Shown piece after piece: positions 1 through 7,711 of a stretch of 64,000 nt of DNA. Location: assembly GCF_002798405.1 (NCBI RefSeq), contig NZ_PGGV01000027.1:185894-249893 (forward strand). Reading direction: 5' to 3'. The stretch is from Glycomyces xiaoerkulensis. GTDB lineage: Bacteria > Actinomycetota > Actinomycetes > Mycobacteriales > Micromonosporaceae. Position 1 is the stretch's first letter; each line of letters begins with the position of its first letter. Both the position numbers and the translations under genes were made by a program. The notes under the pieces are model-generated. The model was not told where the DNA came from and searched no databases. It was given only the letters and a program-made list of their open reading frames with translations.

Positions 1-200
1 CTCATGCCGAGGTCGGCCTGGATGGGCGGCACGGCGATGCCGACCATGATGTTGTCGAGGGCGTCGAGCGAGAACGCCGCGCACACGACCAGGAGCATGA
101 ACCACACCTTGAATCCCCAGGTGGGTCTGCCTTCGGGCGCGGCGTCTCGGAGGTCGGCGATGTTCTCTGCGTGGCTGTCGGGCCGCTTGGTGGTGACCAT
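1..200 (-). CDS. MFS transporter, N-terminal fragment
   Basis: The window edge cuts this gene; only the first 66 residues are present. The ATG at 200-198 is preceded by a purine-rich AGAAAGAG stretch. After about 28 hydrophilic residues, the first membrane helix begins near GFKVWFMLLVVCA. It runs into DALDNIMVGIAVPPIQADLG, which is typical of the first helix and following loop of major facilitator exporters and sugar/acid transporters. The gene starts 19 bases after the stop of the monooxygenase gene in the same direction, so the two are probably co-transcribed and the transporter may move that pathway's substrate or product. The substrate cannot be told from this fragment. Confidence 0.75.
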   Translation of the reverse strand, partial: MVTTKRPDSHAENIADLRDAAPEGRPTWGFKVWFMLLVVCAAFSLDALDNIMVGIAVPPIQADLGM

Positions 201-219
201 GATGCTCTTTCTTGACGGT

Positions 220-1422
220 TCAGTCGACGATGCCGAGGATGTAGGGGAACTCCGGTTCGGCCCCCAGCAGGAAGGCCCCGGCGGACTGGATGATCGGGTC
301 CTGGACGACGATGTGCTGGCACATCGTGGTGATGTCGCGCAGCCACCGGTCGACCGGGTTGGGGCGGTAGATGGCCGAGGAGGCCAGCAGGTCGTAGATC
401 CGGGTGATGACCTCGCGGGCGGTCCGGAACGCGTAGAGGCGCAGCAGCGGGCCCTCGATGCGCTCGTGGTGCGTCAGCTCGGCGAACTCGCCGACCTGCT
501 CGAGGCGCTCCCACTGGGTCCGGAGTTGGTTGTAGACCGCGTGCCGGACGGCGGCGTACTCCATCTCCATCTCGCCCAAGGCCTTCTGCATGCGGTAGGT
601 GTCGGCCCAGCGCTGCCCGCTGATCGGGATGGTCTTGGAGAGGGCGAGGTCGCGGAAGTGGTCGAGCGCGGCCCGCATCATGCCCAGCGGTACACCGGGC
701 ATGTTGCGCACCACCGCGTCGGGGGCGCCGATGGGGCCGTCCGCGCTGCGGGGCGAGGAGAAGCTGAAGGTGCGCTCGGCGGGGACGAACAGGTCGTCGA
801 CGAGGTAGTCGCACGAGCCGGAGCCGGCCAGTCCGGTGGTGTCCCAGGTGTCGACGATCTCGACCTGGTCGGCGGGCATGTACATCAGCCGCCAGTGCTT
901 GGGGCCTCCGGTGGGACCGGGCTCGGGTTCGCCGTCGCGGTGGACAAGTGCGCCTCCGACGACCCATTCCGCATGCGTGACACCGGATCCGAAGCGCCAC
1001 CGGCCGGTGAGGCGGAAGCCGCCCTCGACGCGCTCGGCGCGGCCGGCCGGGAGGATGAGCCCGGCGGTGACCTGGTCCATGTCGGCGAACATCTCCCGGG
1101 CGGCGGACTCCTCGAGGTATCCGGAGTAGATGCCGCTGTCCATGCCGATCATGGCGCACCAGCCCGCGGAGGGGTCGCCGTAGGATAGCGCCTCCACGAC
1201 CTCGGTCTGCTGGTATGAATCGAGTCCGGGGCCGTCCCAGGACGAGGGGAAGGCCATGCGGAAGACTCCGGTGTCCTTCAGCGCGGCGACTACGTCGTCC
1301 GGCAACCGGCGTCCCTGTTCGATCCTCTCCGACTGCTCTCGCAGCCACGGTGCGATCTTCCGCGACCGTTCGAGGATCTCGCCGGCGTCCTTCGGGGGTT
1401 CCGGATAGCTGGGAGGGGGCAT
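220..1422 (-). CDS. flavin-dependent monooxygenase, acyl-CoA dehydrogenase fold (HsaA/DszC/VlmH-like)
   Basis: This 400-residue protein has the acyl-CoA dehydrogenase layout: a helical N-terminal domain (FRMAFPSSWDGPGLDSYQQ), a beta domain (RLTGRWRFGSGVTHAEWVVG) and a C-terminal helical bundle that carries HpaB/HsaA-type features. Members of this group are usually the oxygenase half of two-component monooxygenases that use free reduced flavin to hydroxylate phenols, sulfur compounds or amines. A flavin reductase gene lies just across the divergent promoter and would supply FMNH2 or FADH2, which supports a monooxygenase rather than a dehydrogenase. The start is the ATG at 1422-1420, which has AAGGAG seven bases upstream; an in-frame extension to 1479 lacks such a site. 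The substrate is unknown. Confidence 0.82.
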   Translation of the reverse strand: MPPPSYPEPPKDAGEILERSRKIAPWLREQSERIEQGRRLPDDVVAALKDTGVFRMAFPSSWDGPGLDSYQQTEVVEALSYGDPSAGWCAMIGMDSGIYSGYLEESAAREMFADMDQVTAGLILPAGRAERVEGGFRLTGRWRFGSGVTHAEWVVGGALVHRDGEPEPGPTGGPKHWRLMYMPADQVEIVDTWDTTGLAGSGSCDYLVDDLFVPAERTFSFSSPRSADGPIGAPDAVVRNMPGVPLGMMRAALDHFRDLALSKTIPISGQRWADTYRMQKALGEMEMEYAAVRHAVYNQLRTQWERLEQVGEFAELTHHERIEGPLLRLYAFRTAREVITRIYDLLASSAIYRPNPVDRWLRDITTMCQHIVVQDPIIQSAGAFLLGAEPEFPYILGIVD

Positions 1423-1978
1423 GGTCGACTCCTTCGCGTACGTAATGGGAGCGGTGATCCGGGGAGGGATCCGCCGCAAACGCTAGTCGCGGGCCGTCCC
1501 GGCGGTTGTCGTGAATGCACACCGGTGATGGCTCATTTGCGAACGCGTCGGCCGTCCGGCCCTCCGCGCCGCGCCCCGTTGCCGCCGGCGGATCGGAGGA
1601 CCGCTCTCGAGCCGCATGTGCATTCCTGACAATTGACAATAAATTGGGCAAATGACAGGGTTGCCGCTTACGTGCTTAATTCCCAATGAACCCTGTTCAA
1701 GGTCCCGCTTTCACAGGAATATCCAGTTTCCATTCAACCCGGCCGATCTCGCTGCGTTCGTGAATTCAATAATCCGCATTCGCGACTGTGCGTAACCGAT
1801 CGGTCCCGAAAACTAGACTTCACAGTGCATCGCACACCCAATCGGCCCCGACTCATTCGACAACCCACATCGGATCTCGCGGCATCGCCGCGGAACGCGT
1901 CCTCGGGTCTGCGCTCGCCGAGGTATGGCGTTCACCCGACAACCCACACCTCGCACTTCTCATGAGAGGCACCGCATA
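1423..1978. promoter_or_regulatory. divergent intergenic region, AT-richer than its surroundings
   Basis: This 556-base region separates the leftward monooxygenase gene from the rightward reductase operon. I see no credible gene in it. It is clearly more AT-rich than the neighbouring genes from about 1620 to 1800. It contains an inverted repeat, CAATT-N7-AATTG at 1630-1646, that overlaps TTGACA (1633-1638). An 11-base direct repeat GACAACCCACA occurs at 1859 and again at 1938. These may be regulator sites for both directions, but no regulator gene is present in this part of the window. Confidence 0.45.
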
Positions 1979-2476
1979 ATGCCGCCCGACCACCGTCGCG
2001 TCATGCGCCAATTCGTTACCGGAGTCTGCGTAGCATCCACCTATGTGGACCAAGACAGTGAACGCCGCCACGACGCGGTGACCGTCAACTCGGTCACCTC
2101 GCTCTCGCTGGATCCTCCGCTGATCGCTCTGTGCCTGAGGCACGAGTCCCGCTTCCTCGCCCGCATCCGCAGCAGCGCACGCTGGGCGGTCTCCATCCTC
2201 TCGGCCGACCACGAGTCGATCGCCGAGGCGTTCGCCCAGGACCAGGACAAGCGGGCCTGGGCGGTCAAGACCATGCTCGGGGAACCGGGTCCGGCCACCG
2301 GCGCGCTCATCGTCAAGGGCCCGGGGTGGATGGAATGCGAACTCGACCGGAGCATCGCCGTCGGCGACCACACCATGGTCATCGGCGAAGTCCGGTCCAC
2401 CGGTGTCGGTGACGCCGACTCACCGCTCATCTTCCTCGAAGGCAGGTTTCGGAGTTTGGAGACCGTCCAGTCATGA
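1979..2476 (+). CDS. flavin reductase (FMN-binding split barrel)
   Basis: This 165-residue protein belongs to the flavin reductase-like split-barrel family (HpaC/DszD/VlmR type), which reduces free FMN or FAD with NAD(P)H for a partner oxygenase. Visible hallmarks are the N-terminal FVTGVCVAS strand, TVNSVTSLSLDPPLIALCL (flavin-binding strand and loop) and the C-terminal GDHTMVIGEV segment ending in LIFLEGRFRSL. I chose the ATG at 1979 because GAGAGG lies about nine bases upstream; an earlier in-frame ATG at 1925 has no such site. Its stop overlaps the next start as ATGA. The oxygenase across the divergent promoter is the likely partner. Confidence 0.88.
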   Translation: MPPDHRRVMRQFVTGVCVASTYVDQDSERRHDAVTVNSVTSLSLDPPLIALCLRHESRFLARIRSSARWAVSILSADHESIAEAFAQDQDKRAWAVKTMLGEPGPATGALIVKGPGWMECELDRSIAVGDHTMVIGEVRSTGVGDADSPLIFLEGRFRSLETVQS

Positions 2477-4131
2477 CCATTCACAATGCACCGAAACGCG
2501 GCGCCCACATCCCCGCACTCTCCTGGGGTGCGAACCTCCCGGCACCGGGCGCCGGCAATCTCGCCGAAGTAGCGCTCCGCGCGGCCGAGACCGGGACCGG
2601 CGGCATCGTGGTGATGCACGGCCCGGAGCACGAGACCGAACTGTCCTACGAGGAACTGGTCGCGTCCGCATCGCGGGTCCTCGGCGGCGCCCGCGCCGCC
2701 GGCGCCGCCCGCGGCGACAAGGTCGTGATCACCGCCGCGGACGCGCGCGAGCAGCTCACGGCGTTCTGGGCCTGCATGCTCGGAGGCATGATCCCGCTCC
2801 CGCTGGGGACCGGCGGCCGCGACCCGGCCGATCTCGACCACCTGTGGAGCCCGTCCGACCGAGTGTGGCTGATCGGACCGGAGACCGGCACCGAATCCCA
2901 GCACGCCCACCTCCTGGGAGCGGTCTCCGAACTCGCCTCGGCCGCACCCGACCACGTGTACACCCCGGGGACGTGGGACGACCTCGCCGTCCTCCTGCTC
3001 GCCCCGCCCGCGGGCGAACGCCCGCGGGCGGTGGCCCTCAGCCACGGCAACCTGGTGAGCCGCACCGTCGCCACCATCGGGGCCAACCGGCTCAGAACGG
3101 ACGACCGCACCTTCAACTGGGGGCCCCTCGACCAGGCCGGCGGCCTGGTCATGTCGCACCTGCGCGACGTGTACCTGCGCTGCCTCCAGGTCCACGCCCC
3201 GGCCCGCTGGATCCTGGGCGACCCGCTGCGGTGGATCGAGCAGATGCACCGGCGCGGCACCACCGTCTCCTGGGCCCCGAACTTCGCGTTCGAACTGGTA
3301 AACGACTCCGCCAGCCGCATCAGCGACCGGCGGTGGGACCTGCGGGCGCTCCGCCGGGTGATGAACGGCGGCGAAGGACTCCGCCCCGAGGTCCTGCGGC
3401 GCTTCGCGCGCCTGCTGGAGCCGCACGGGCTCGGCGGCGACGTCATCGTCGCCGGCTGGGGCCGAGCGGAGACGGCCTCCACGGTCGTGGACTGGCGCCC
3501 GGACCTCGACCAGGCCCGCGCGCACCGGTTCGTCGCCGCCGGAGAGCCCTACGCCAGCGTCGGCGTCCGGATCGTCAACCACTTCGACGAGGTCCTGCCC
3601 GAGGGCGAGTCCGGCCTGCTCGAAGTCACCGGAGAGCCGGTGAGCGCCGGCTACTACGGCGACCCCGAGGCCACCAGGCGGTCCTACAGCACCGACGGGT
3701 GGCTCCGGACCGGAGAGATCGCCTTCCTCCACCGGGGACGGCTGACCGTGACCGGCCGCGACGGCGACATCGTCATCGTCGACGGCACGGCCCACGACGG
3801 CGGCGAGATCGAACGGGCCGTCGAGGCCGCCGCCCCGGTGGAGCCGGGCCACACCGTCGCCTGCGCGGTCGACGGCGCCGACGGACCGGGCCTGGCGGTC
3901 TTCTACATCCCCGAGGGGATCGGCGACGCCGCACTGGCCGAAAAGGAGATACGCGAGGCGGTCGCGCACAGCCACGGACTCCGCCTCGCGCACGCCGTTC
4001 GGCTGCGCCGGGCCGACTTCCCCGAGACCAGCCTGCCGAGGCTCAAGCGGATGCTGCTGGCGCAGCGATTCGAGGCCGGGGCCTTCGACCGCACCGATGC
4101 CGGTGCCGAACCCGCTGGAGCCGTTCACTGA
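2473..4131 (+). CDS. AMP-binding (AL-type) acyl ligase homologue with eroded catalytic motifs
   Basis: The 552 residues align with stand-alone acyl-ligase (AL) proteins and fatty acyl-AMP ligases of polyketide and peptide clusters: YEELVASASRVL near the start, RRVMNGGEGLRPEVLRRF, GWGRAETAS (motif A5), a TDGWLRTGEI segment (A7) and GRLTVTGRDGDIVIVDG (A8). The phosphate-binding loop, normally SGSTGxPK, is replaced by APPAGERPR just before AVALSHGNL. The C-terminal catalytic lysine of the TSSGKIQR motif aligns with arginine in TSLPRLKR. The protein may therefore not adenylate normally; it could bind an acyl group or act as a scaffold. It overlaps both neighbours by 4 and 1 bases, so it is translationally coupled. 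Confidence 0.78.
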   Translation: MTIHNAPKRGAHIPALSWGANLPAPGAGNLAEVALRAAETGTGGIVVMHGPEHETELSYEELVASASRVLGGARAAGAARGDKVVITAADAREQLTAFWACMLGGMIPLPLGTGGRDPADLDHLWSPSDRVWLIGPETGTESQHAHLLGAVSELASAAPDHVYTPGTWDDLAVLLLAPPAGERPRAVALSHGNLVSRTVATIGANRLRTDDRTFNWGPLDQAGGLVMSHLRDVYLRCLQVHAPARWILGDPLRWIEQMHRRGTTVSWAPNFAFELVNDSASRISDRRWDLRALRRVMNGGEGLRPEVLRRFARLLEPHGLGGDVIVAGWGRAETASTVVDWRPDLDQARAHRFVAAGEPYASVGVRIVNHFDEVLPEGESGLLEVTGEPVSAGYYGDPEATRRSYSTDGWLRTGEIAFLHRGRLTVTGRDGDIVIVDGTAHDGGEIERAVEAAAPVEPGHTVACAVDGADGPGLAVFYIPEGIGDAALAEKEIREAVAHSHGLRLAHAVRLRRADFPETSLPRLKRMLLAQRFEAGAFDRTDAGAEPAGAVH

Positions 4132-5636
4132 TGAAGATCGCCGTCATAGGAGCCGGCGCTTCAGCGGTGAGCCTGCTCGACGCGCTCGCGCAACGCTGGG
4201 AATCGCCGGCCGAGATCACCGTGTTCGAACCCGCGCCCGACCTGTGGCGCGGGCGCCCCTACCGGGACGACACTCCGGCGGTGCGGGTCAACGCCCCGCC
4301 GGTCGAGATGTCGGTCCGCGACGGGGACCCGGCGCACTTCGAGCGATGGCTGGACCGGCACTTCGGAGGGGAGCGCGACTGCGCGCCCGATCCCTTCTCC
4401 GGTGACCGGTTCGTCCCCCGCTCCCGGTTCGGATCGTATCTGGACTCCTCGGCCGCTTCGGCGATCGCGCGCCTGGAGGCCGCGAACTCCGAGGTGACGA
4501 TCCACCGCAGCACCGTGACCGGCCTGCTGCGCACCACCCACCAGGTCGTGGCCAGGGACAGCGCGGGGCGCTTCCAGCCCTTCGACGCCTGCGTCATGTG
4601 CGTCGGCGTGGCCTCCCCGGCCGACCACTACGGCCTCTCCGGCCAGGAGGGGTTCGTCCCCGACCCGTACCCGGCCGCGGCGAAGCTGTCCCGCATCGAC
4701 CCGAGCCACGACGTGGCGGTGCTCGGCAGCGGCCTGACCGCCGTCGACGCGGTCCTGTCGCTCGTCCACCGCGGACACCGGGGGCGGATCGCGCTGGTGT
4801 CCCGGCAGGGCGTGCTGCCGGCCGTGCGCCAGAGCCGGGTCGAGCACCGGCTCCGGCACTTCACCGTGCCGCGCCTGCGCGAACTCGCCCGGCGAGGCCG
4901 GATGCGGCTGGAGGCCCTGACCGACCTGATGCGGACCGAGCTGGCCGCCGCCGGCCACGGCACCGCCGCGATCGAACGGGAATTCGGGCGGTTCGGCTCC
5001 GAGTCGGCCGCCGACCGGCTCCGCCGCCATCTGGCGGCCGTGGACGACTCCGACATCGGCATGCGGGTCCTCCAGCAGGCCGTGCCCGAGACCGGGCCCG
5101 ACGTGTGGCCGGCGCTGCCGGCCGGGGAGCGGGACCTGGTGCTGCGCGACTACTACCGGCACCTGATGAGCCTGTGCTGCCCCATGCCGCCGTCGAGCGC
5201 CTCCATCCTGCTGAGACTCATGGAGTACGGACAGCTCGAGGTGCTCTCGGGCCTGGCGGGCGTCCGGCCGGAGCGGCGCGGGTTCACCGTGGCCGCCTCC
5301 GGTTCGCTGCGCCGGTTCGACACCGTGGTCAACGGCGTCGGCGCCTCGGCCAGCCGGGTCCCGCCCCGGGCCGCGACGCTGGTGGATTCGCTGCTGCGGT
5401 CCGGTGCGGCGCAGCGGCACCCGCACGGCGGGCTCGCCATCGACCCGGCCACCAGCCGGGTGGTGAGCGTGCGCGGTCCCGATCCGCGCCTGTACGCGCT
5501 GGGCGACCTGGCCGCCGGGACCCTGTTCTTCACCTTCGGCATTCCGTCGCTCGTCGACCGCGCCCGCGACATCGTGGGGGCGCTCGAACGCGAGCGTGCC
5601 GCCGCCGACCGGCGGCGCGCCGTCCACGCCATGTAA
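4131..5636 (+). CDS. FAD/NAD(P)-binding oxidoreductase (HsvA/YdhS-like, NAD_binding_9)
   Basis: This is a 501-residue cytosolic protein with an N-terminal dinucleotide fold, IAVIGAGASAVSLLDAL, followed by the WRGRPYRDDTPAVRVNAPP segment typical of the pfam13454 group. A second Rossmann motif, VAVLGSGLTAVDAVLSL, is near residue 196. The C-terminus carries LYALGDLAAGTLFF, matching the FAD-binding GD motif. Relatives are annotated only as FAD/NAD(P)-binding or hydroxyacylglutathione-like proteins; some act on amino acids or siderophore intermediates. The start overlaps the preceding stop by one base (TGATG), so it belongs to the same operon. The substrate is unknown. Confidence 0.8.
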   Translation: MKIAVIGAGASAVSLLDALAQRWESPAEITVFEPAPDLWRGRPYRDDTPAVRVNAPPVEMSVRDGDPAHFERWLDRHFGGERDCAPDPFSGDRFVPRSRFGSYLDSSAASAIARLEAANSEVTIHRSTVTGLLRTTHQVVARDSAGRFQPFDACVMCVGVASPADHYGLSGQEGFVPDPYPAAAKLSRIDPSHDVAVLGSGLTAVDAVLSLVHRGHRGRIALVSRQGVLPAVRQSRVEHRLRHFTVPRLRELARRGRMRLEALTDLMRTELAAAGHGTAAIEREFGRFGSESAADRLRRHLAAVDDSDIGMRVLQQAVPETGPDVWPALPAGERDLVLRDYYRHLMSLCCPMPPSSASILLRLMEYGQLEVLSGLAGVRPERRGFTVAASGSLRRFDTVVNGVGASASRVPPRAATLVDSLLRSGAAQRHPHGGLAIDPATSRVVSVRGPDPRLYALGDLAAGTLFFTFGIPSLVDRARDIVGALERERAAADRRRAVHAM

Positions 5637-5670
5637 CGCGAAACCCTTCCCCGAGCGTTGAGGAGACGCA

Positions 5671-6477
5671 ATGAATCACCAACCCTCCACCGCGAACTAC
5701 CTGGCCGACACCGAGACCGGCCTGCCACTGCCGAAGCCGCCCGTGTTCGAGTCGGTCGAGGACGAGCGGCGCCACCGCAAGCAGCGGCTCGCCGCGGCGA
5801 TGCGCCTGTTCGGAAAGTTCGGCTACTCCGAGGGGATCTCGGGCCACCTTTCGGTGCGCGACCCCGAATACCCCGACCGGTTCTGGGTCAACCCGTTCGG
5901 CCAGGCCTTCGAGCGCATCCGCGTGGCCGACCTGGTCTGCGTCGACCCCGACGGCCGGGTGGTCGACGGCGACGGCCTGGTGAACCCCAGTGCGTTCGTG
6001 ATCCACTACCACATTCACGACCAGCGGCCGGACGCGGTGGCGGTGGCGCACGGGCACACCGTGTACGCGCGGGCGCTCGGCGCCCTGGGGCGGCTGCTCG
6101 AGCCGCTCGACCAGGAGTCGGCGGCGTTCTGGAACGACCAGGTCCTGTTCGCCGAGTACGAGGGGCCGGCGGTGGACTTCGACATGGGGCGCCGGATCGC
6201 CGAGTGCCTCGAGGACAACCGCTCCATCCTGCTGGCCCACCACGGCCTGATCACCGTGGGCGGTTCCATCGACGAGGCCGCGCACTGGTTCTTCACCTAT
6301 GAGCAGGCCGCCCGGGTCCAGCTCGCGGCGGCGTCGGCCGGGGAGGTCCGCCCGCTGGACGACAAGCAGGCGCGCCTCGCCCGCGACGGCTTCGGCAACG
6401 CCCACCTGGGCTGGTTCAGTTTCCAGCTCCTCTGGGACCAGATCATCGCCGAGCAGCCCGACCTGCTGGAGGAGTGA
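5671..6477 (+). CDS. class II aldolase/adducin family protein
   Basis: The 268-residue protein has the zinc-dependent class II aldolase fold of L-fuculose- and ribulose-phosphate enzymes. Visible features are GYSEGISGHLSVRDP (substrate loop), the first metal pair in HGHTVYARAL and the third histidine in LLAHHGLITVGG. Such enzymes cleave or form a C-C bond next to a carbonyl, or epimerise sugar phosphates; some decarboxylate. The ATG at 5671 follows a GAGGAG site. It is the last gene of the rightward operon, 34 bases after the FAD protein. The context of monooxygenase, ligase and oxidoreductase suggests a special-metabolite or degradative role rather than central sugar metabolism. Confidence 0.83.
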   Translation: MNHQPSTANYLADTETGLPLPKPPVFESVEDERRHRKQRLAAAMRLFGKFGYSEGISGHLSVRDPEYPDRFWVNPFGQAFERIRVADLVCVDPDGRVVDGDGLVNPSAFVIHYHIHDQRPDAVAVAHGHTVYARALGALGRLLEPLDQESAAFWNDQVLFAEYEGPAVDFDMGRRIAECLEDNRSILLAHHGLITVGGSIDEAAHWFFTYEQAARVQLAAASAGEVRPLDDKQARLARDGFGNAHLGWFSFQLLWDQIIAEQPDLLEE

Positions 6478-6490
6478 GCCGGACCGGCCG

Positions 6491-6814
6491 CTAACGGTCG
6501 CCCGACGGCTCGTCGCACCATCGGAACCACGCTTCGCCGTCTTTGATGTGCAGCAGGAAGTCCGATACCGGGCCGTCGGGCGCGACCAGGGTCAGGGTCT
6601 CGACTATCCGGTCGTAGACCTCTTCCCAGCCCTCCTGCGCGCCGTCGTCGTGGTGCAGCAATTCGAGGCTGCGGTCGAACAGCGGCTTGACCTCGGCAAA
6701 GCCGGGCCTGGGGACGAAGCGCCCCATCAGCCAGGGGAATTCGCCGTCGTTGACGTGTATTTCGCCGAGCACCTCCGAGCCGCGCCGCAGCTCCCAGACG
6801 CCGTCGAACGCCAT
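6491..6814 (-). CDS. small conserved hypothetical protein
   Basis: This 107-residue acidic soluble protein begins MAFDGVWELRRGSEVLGEIH. It contains a WLMGRFVPRPGF segment and ends in WFRWCDEPSGDR. It looks like a real actinobacterial protein of unknown function, with well-ordered alternating strand and helix character and no signal peptide. The ATG at 6814-6812 begins the conserved-looking part; the longer leftward frame through neighbouring genes is a shadow. It converges on the aldolase gene with a 13-base gap. I do not recognise a family with a known role; a toxin-immunity or regulatory role is possible but unsupported. Confidence 0.65.
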   Translation of the reverse strand: MAFDGVWELRRGSEVLGEIHVNDGEFPWLMGRFVPRPGFAEVKPLFDRSLELLHHDDGAQEGWEEVYDRIVETLTLVAPDGPVSDFLLHIKDGEAWFRWCDEPSGDR

Positions 6815-6961
6815 ATGTGTTCTCCAGTTCCAACTAGCCTCGGGTCCGATTTTGGGGGATGGCCGCCTCCCGGGCCGCAGAGGGCTTGTCCCCCGGAGGG
6901 CGAATTTCGACCAGGTGTTCGCGAGCCGATGCGGCGCCGTGTCGGCTCGGTGGGTTAGGTT

Positions 6962-7711
6962 GTGGCCGTGCCTGAAGTGTTGTACCGGCGGCTGGACGAA
7001 CTCAGTGACGCCGAGGTGTACGAGGCGTACGAGCCTCCCGAACCGGACTGGCTGCGCGTCAACTTCGTCGCCAGCGCCGACGGGGCGGCGACCCTGGGCG
7101 GCCTGTCCGGGCCGCTGTCGGGAGCCGCCGACAAGCGGGTGTTCAAGGCGCTCCGGGCCCGCTGCGACGTGCTGGTCGCCGGGTCGGGGACGGTGCTGGC
7201 CGAACGCTACCGGGAGCTGCGGCTGAGTCGCGAGCGGGTTCGCTGGCGGCTCGAGCGGGGGCTGCCGGAGGTGCCGGTGATGGCGGTGCTCTCGCGGTCG
7301 GCCGGGCTGGACCCGGACGCACCGCTGTTCACCGAGGCGCCGCGGCGTCCGATCGTGATCTGCTCGGGGGCCTCCTCGGAGGACCAGATGGCCTCGCTGA
7401 GGGAGGTCGCCGATGTCATCGCGGTCGGTGCCGGGGCGATCGACTACCGGGCCGCACTGGCGGCGCTGCGGGAGCGCGGGCTGCGGCAGGTGCTGTGCGA
7501 GGGCGGCCCGACGGTGCTGGGCCACCTGATCGCCGAGGACATGGTCGATGAGTTGGACGTGACGGTGTCGCCGATGCTGGTGGGCGCCGGCCCGATCCGG
7601 ATCGCCGAGGGGCCGGCCTCGGAGGCGGCCCGGCGGATGCGGCTGCACCACGTCTTCGAAGCCGAGGGCAACCTGATCCTGCGGTATCTGCGAGGATCGA
7701 GCAATGACTGA
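6962..7711 (+). CDS. RibD C-terminal domain (pyrimidine reductase) family protein
   Basis: The 249 residues form one dihydrofolate-reductase-like domain of the RibD-C family, NADPH-dependent reductases of riboflavin-type pyrimidines or related substrates. Visible motifs are LRVNFVASADGAATLGG (substrate and cofactor loop), LRARCDVLVAGSGTVLAERY and the late CEGGPTVLGHLIAEDMVDEL with DVTVSPMLVGAGP. The deaminase half of full RibD is absent, as in many stand-alone actinobacterial members whose real substrate is unclear. The GTG at 6962 is used; no strong ribosome site precedes it. The stop overlaps the start of the HerA-like gene by eight bases. Confidence 0.85.
   Translation: MAVPEVLYRRLDELSDAEVYEAYEPPEPDWLRVNFVASADGAATLGGLSGPLSGAADKRVFKALRARCDVLVAGSGTVLAERYRELRLSRERVRWRLERGLPEVPVMAVLSRSAGLDPDAPLFTEAPRRPIVICSGASSEDQMASLREVADVIAVGAGAIDYRAALAALRERGLRQVLCEGGPTVLGHLIAEDMVDELDVTVSPMLVGAGPIRIAEGPASEAARRMRLHHVFEAEGNLILRYLRGSSND

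Noticed and set aside
2403-4130. Long open frame upstream of and joined to the FAD/NAD(P) oxidoreductase
   Set aside because: It is the antiphase of the ligase gene; its sequence is Arg/Pro-rich and lacks domain character. The oxidoreductase begins cleanly at 4131 with its Rossmann motif.
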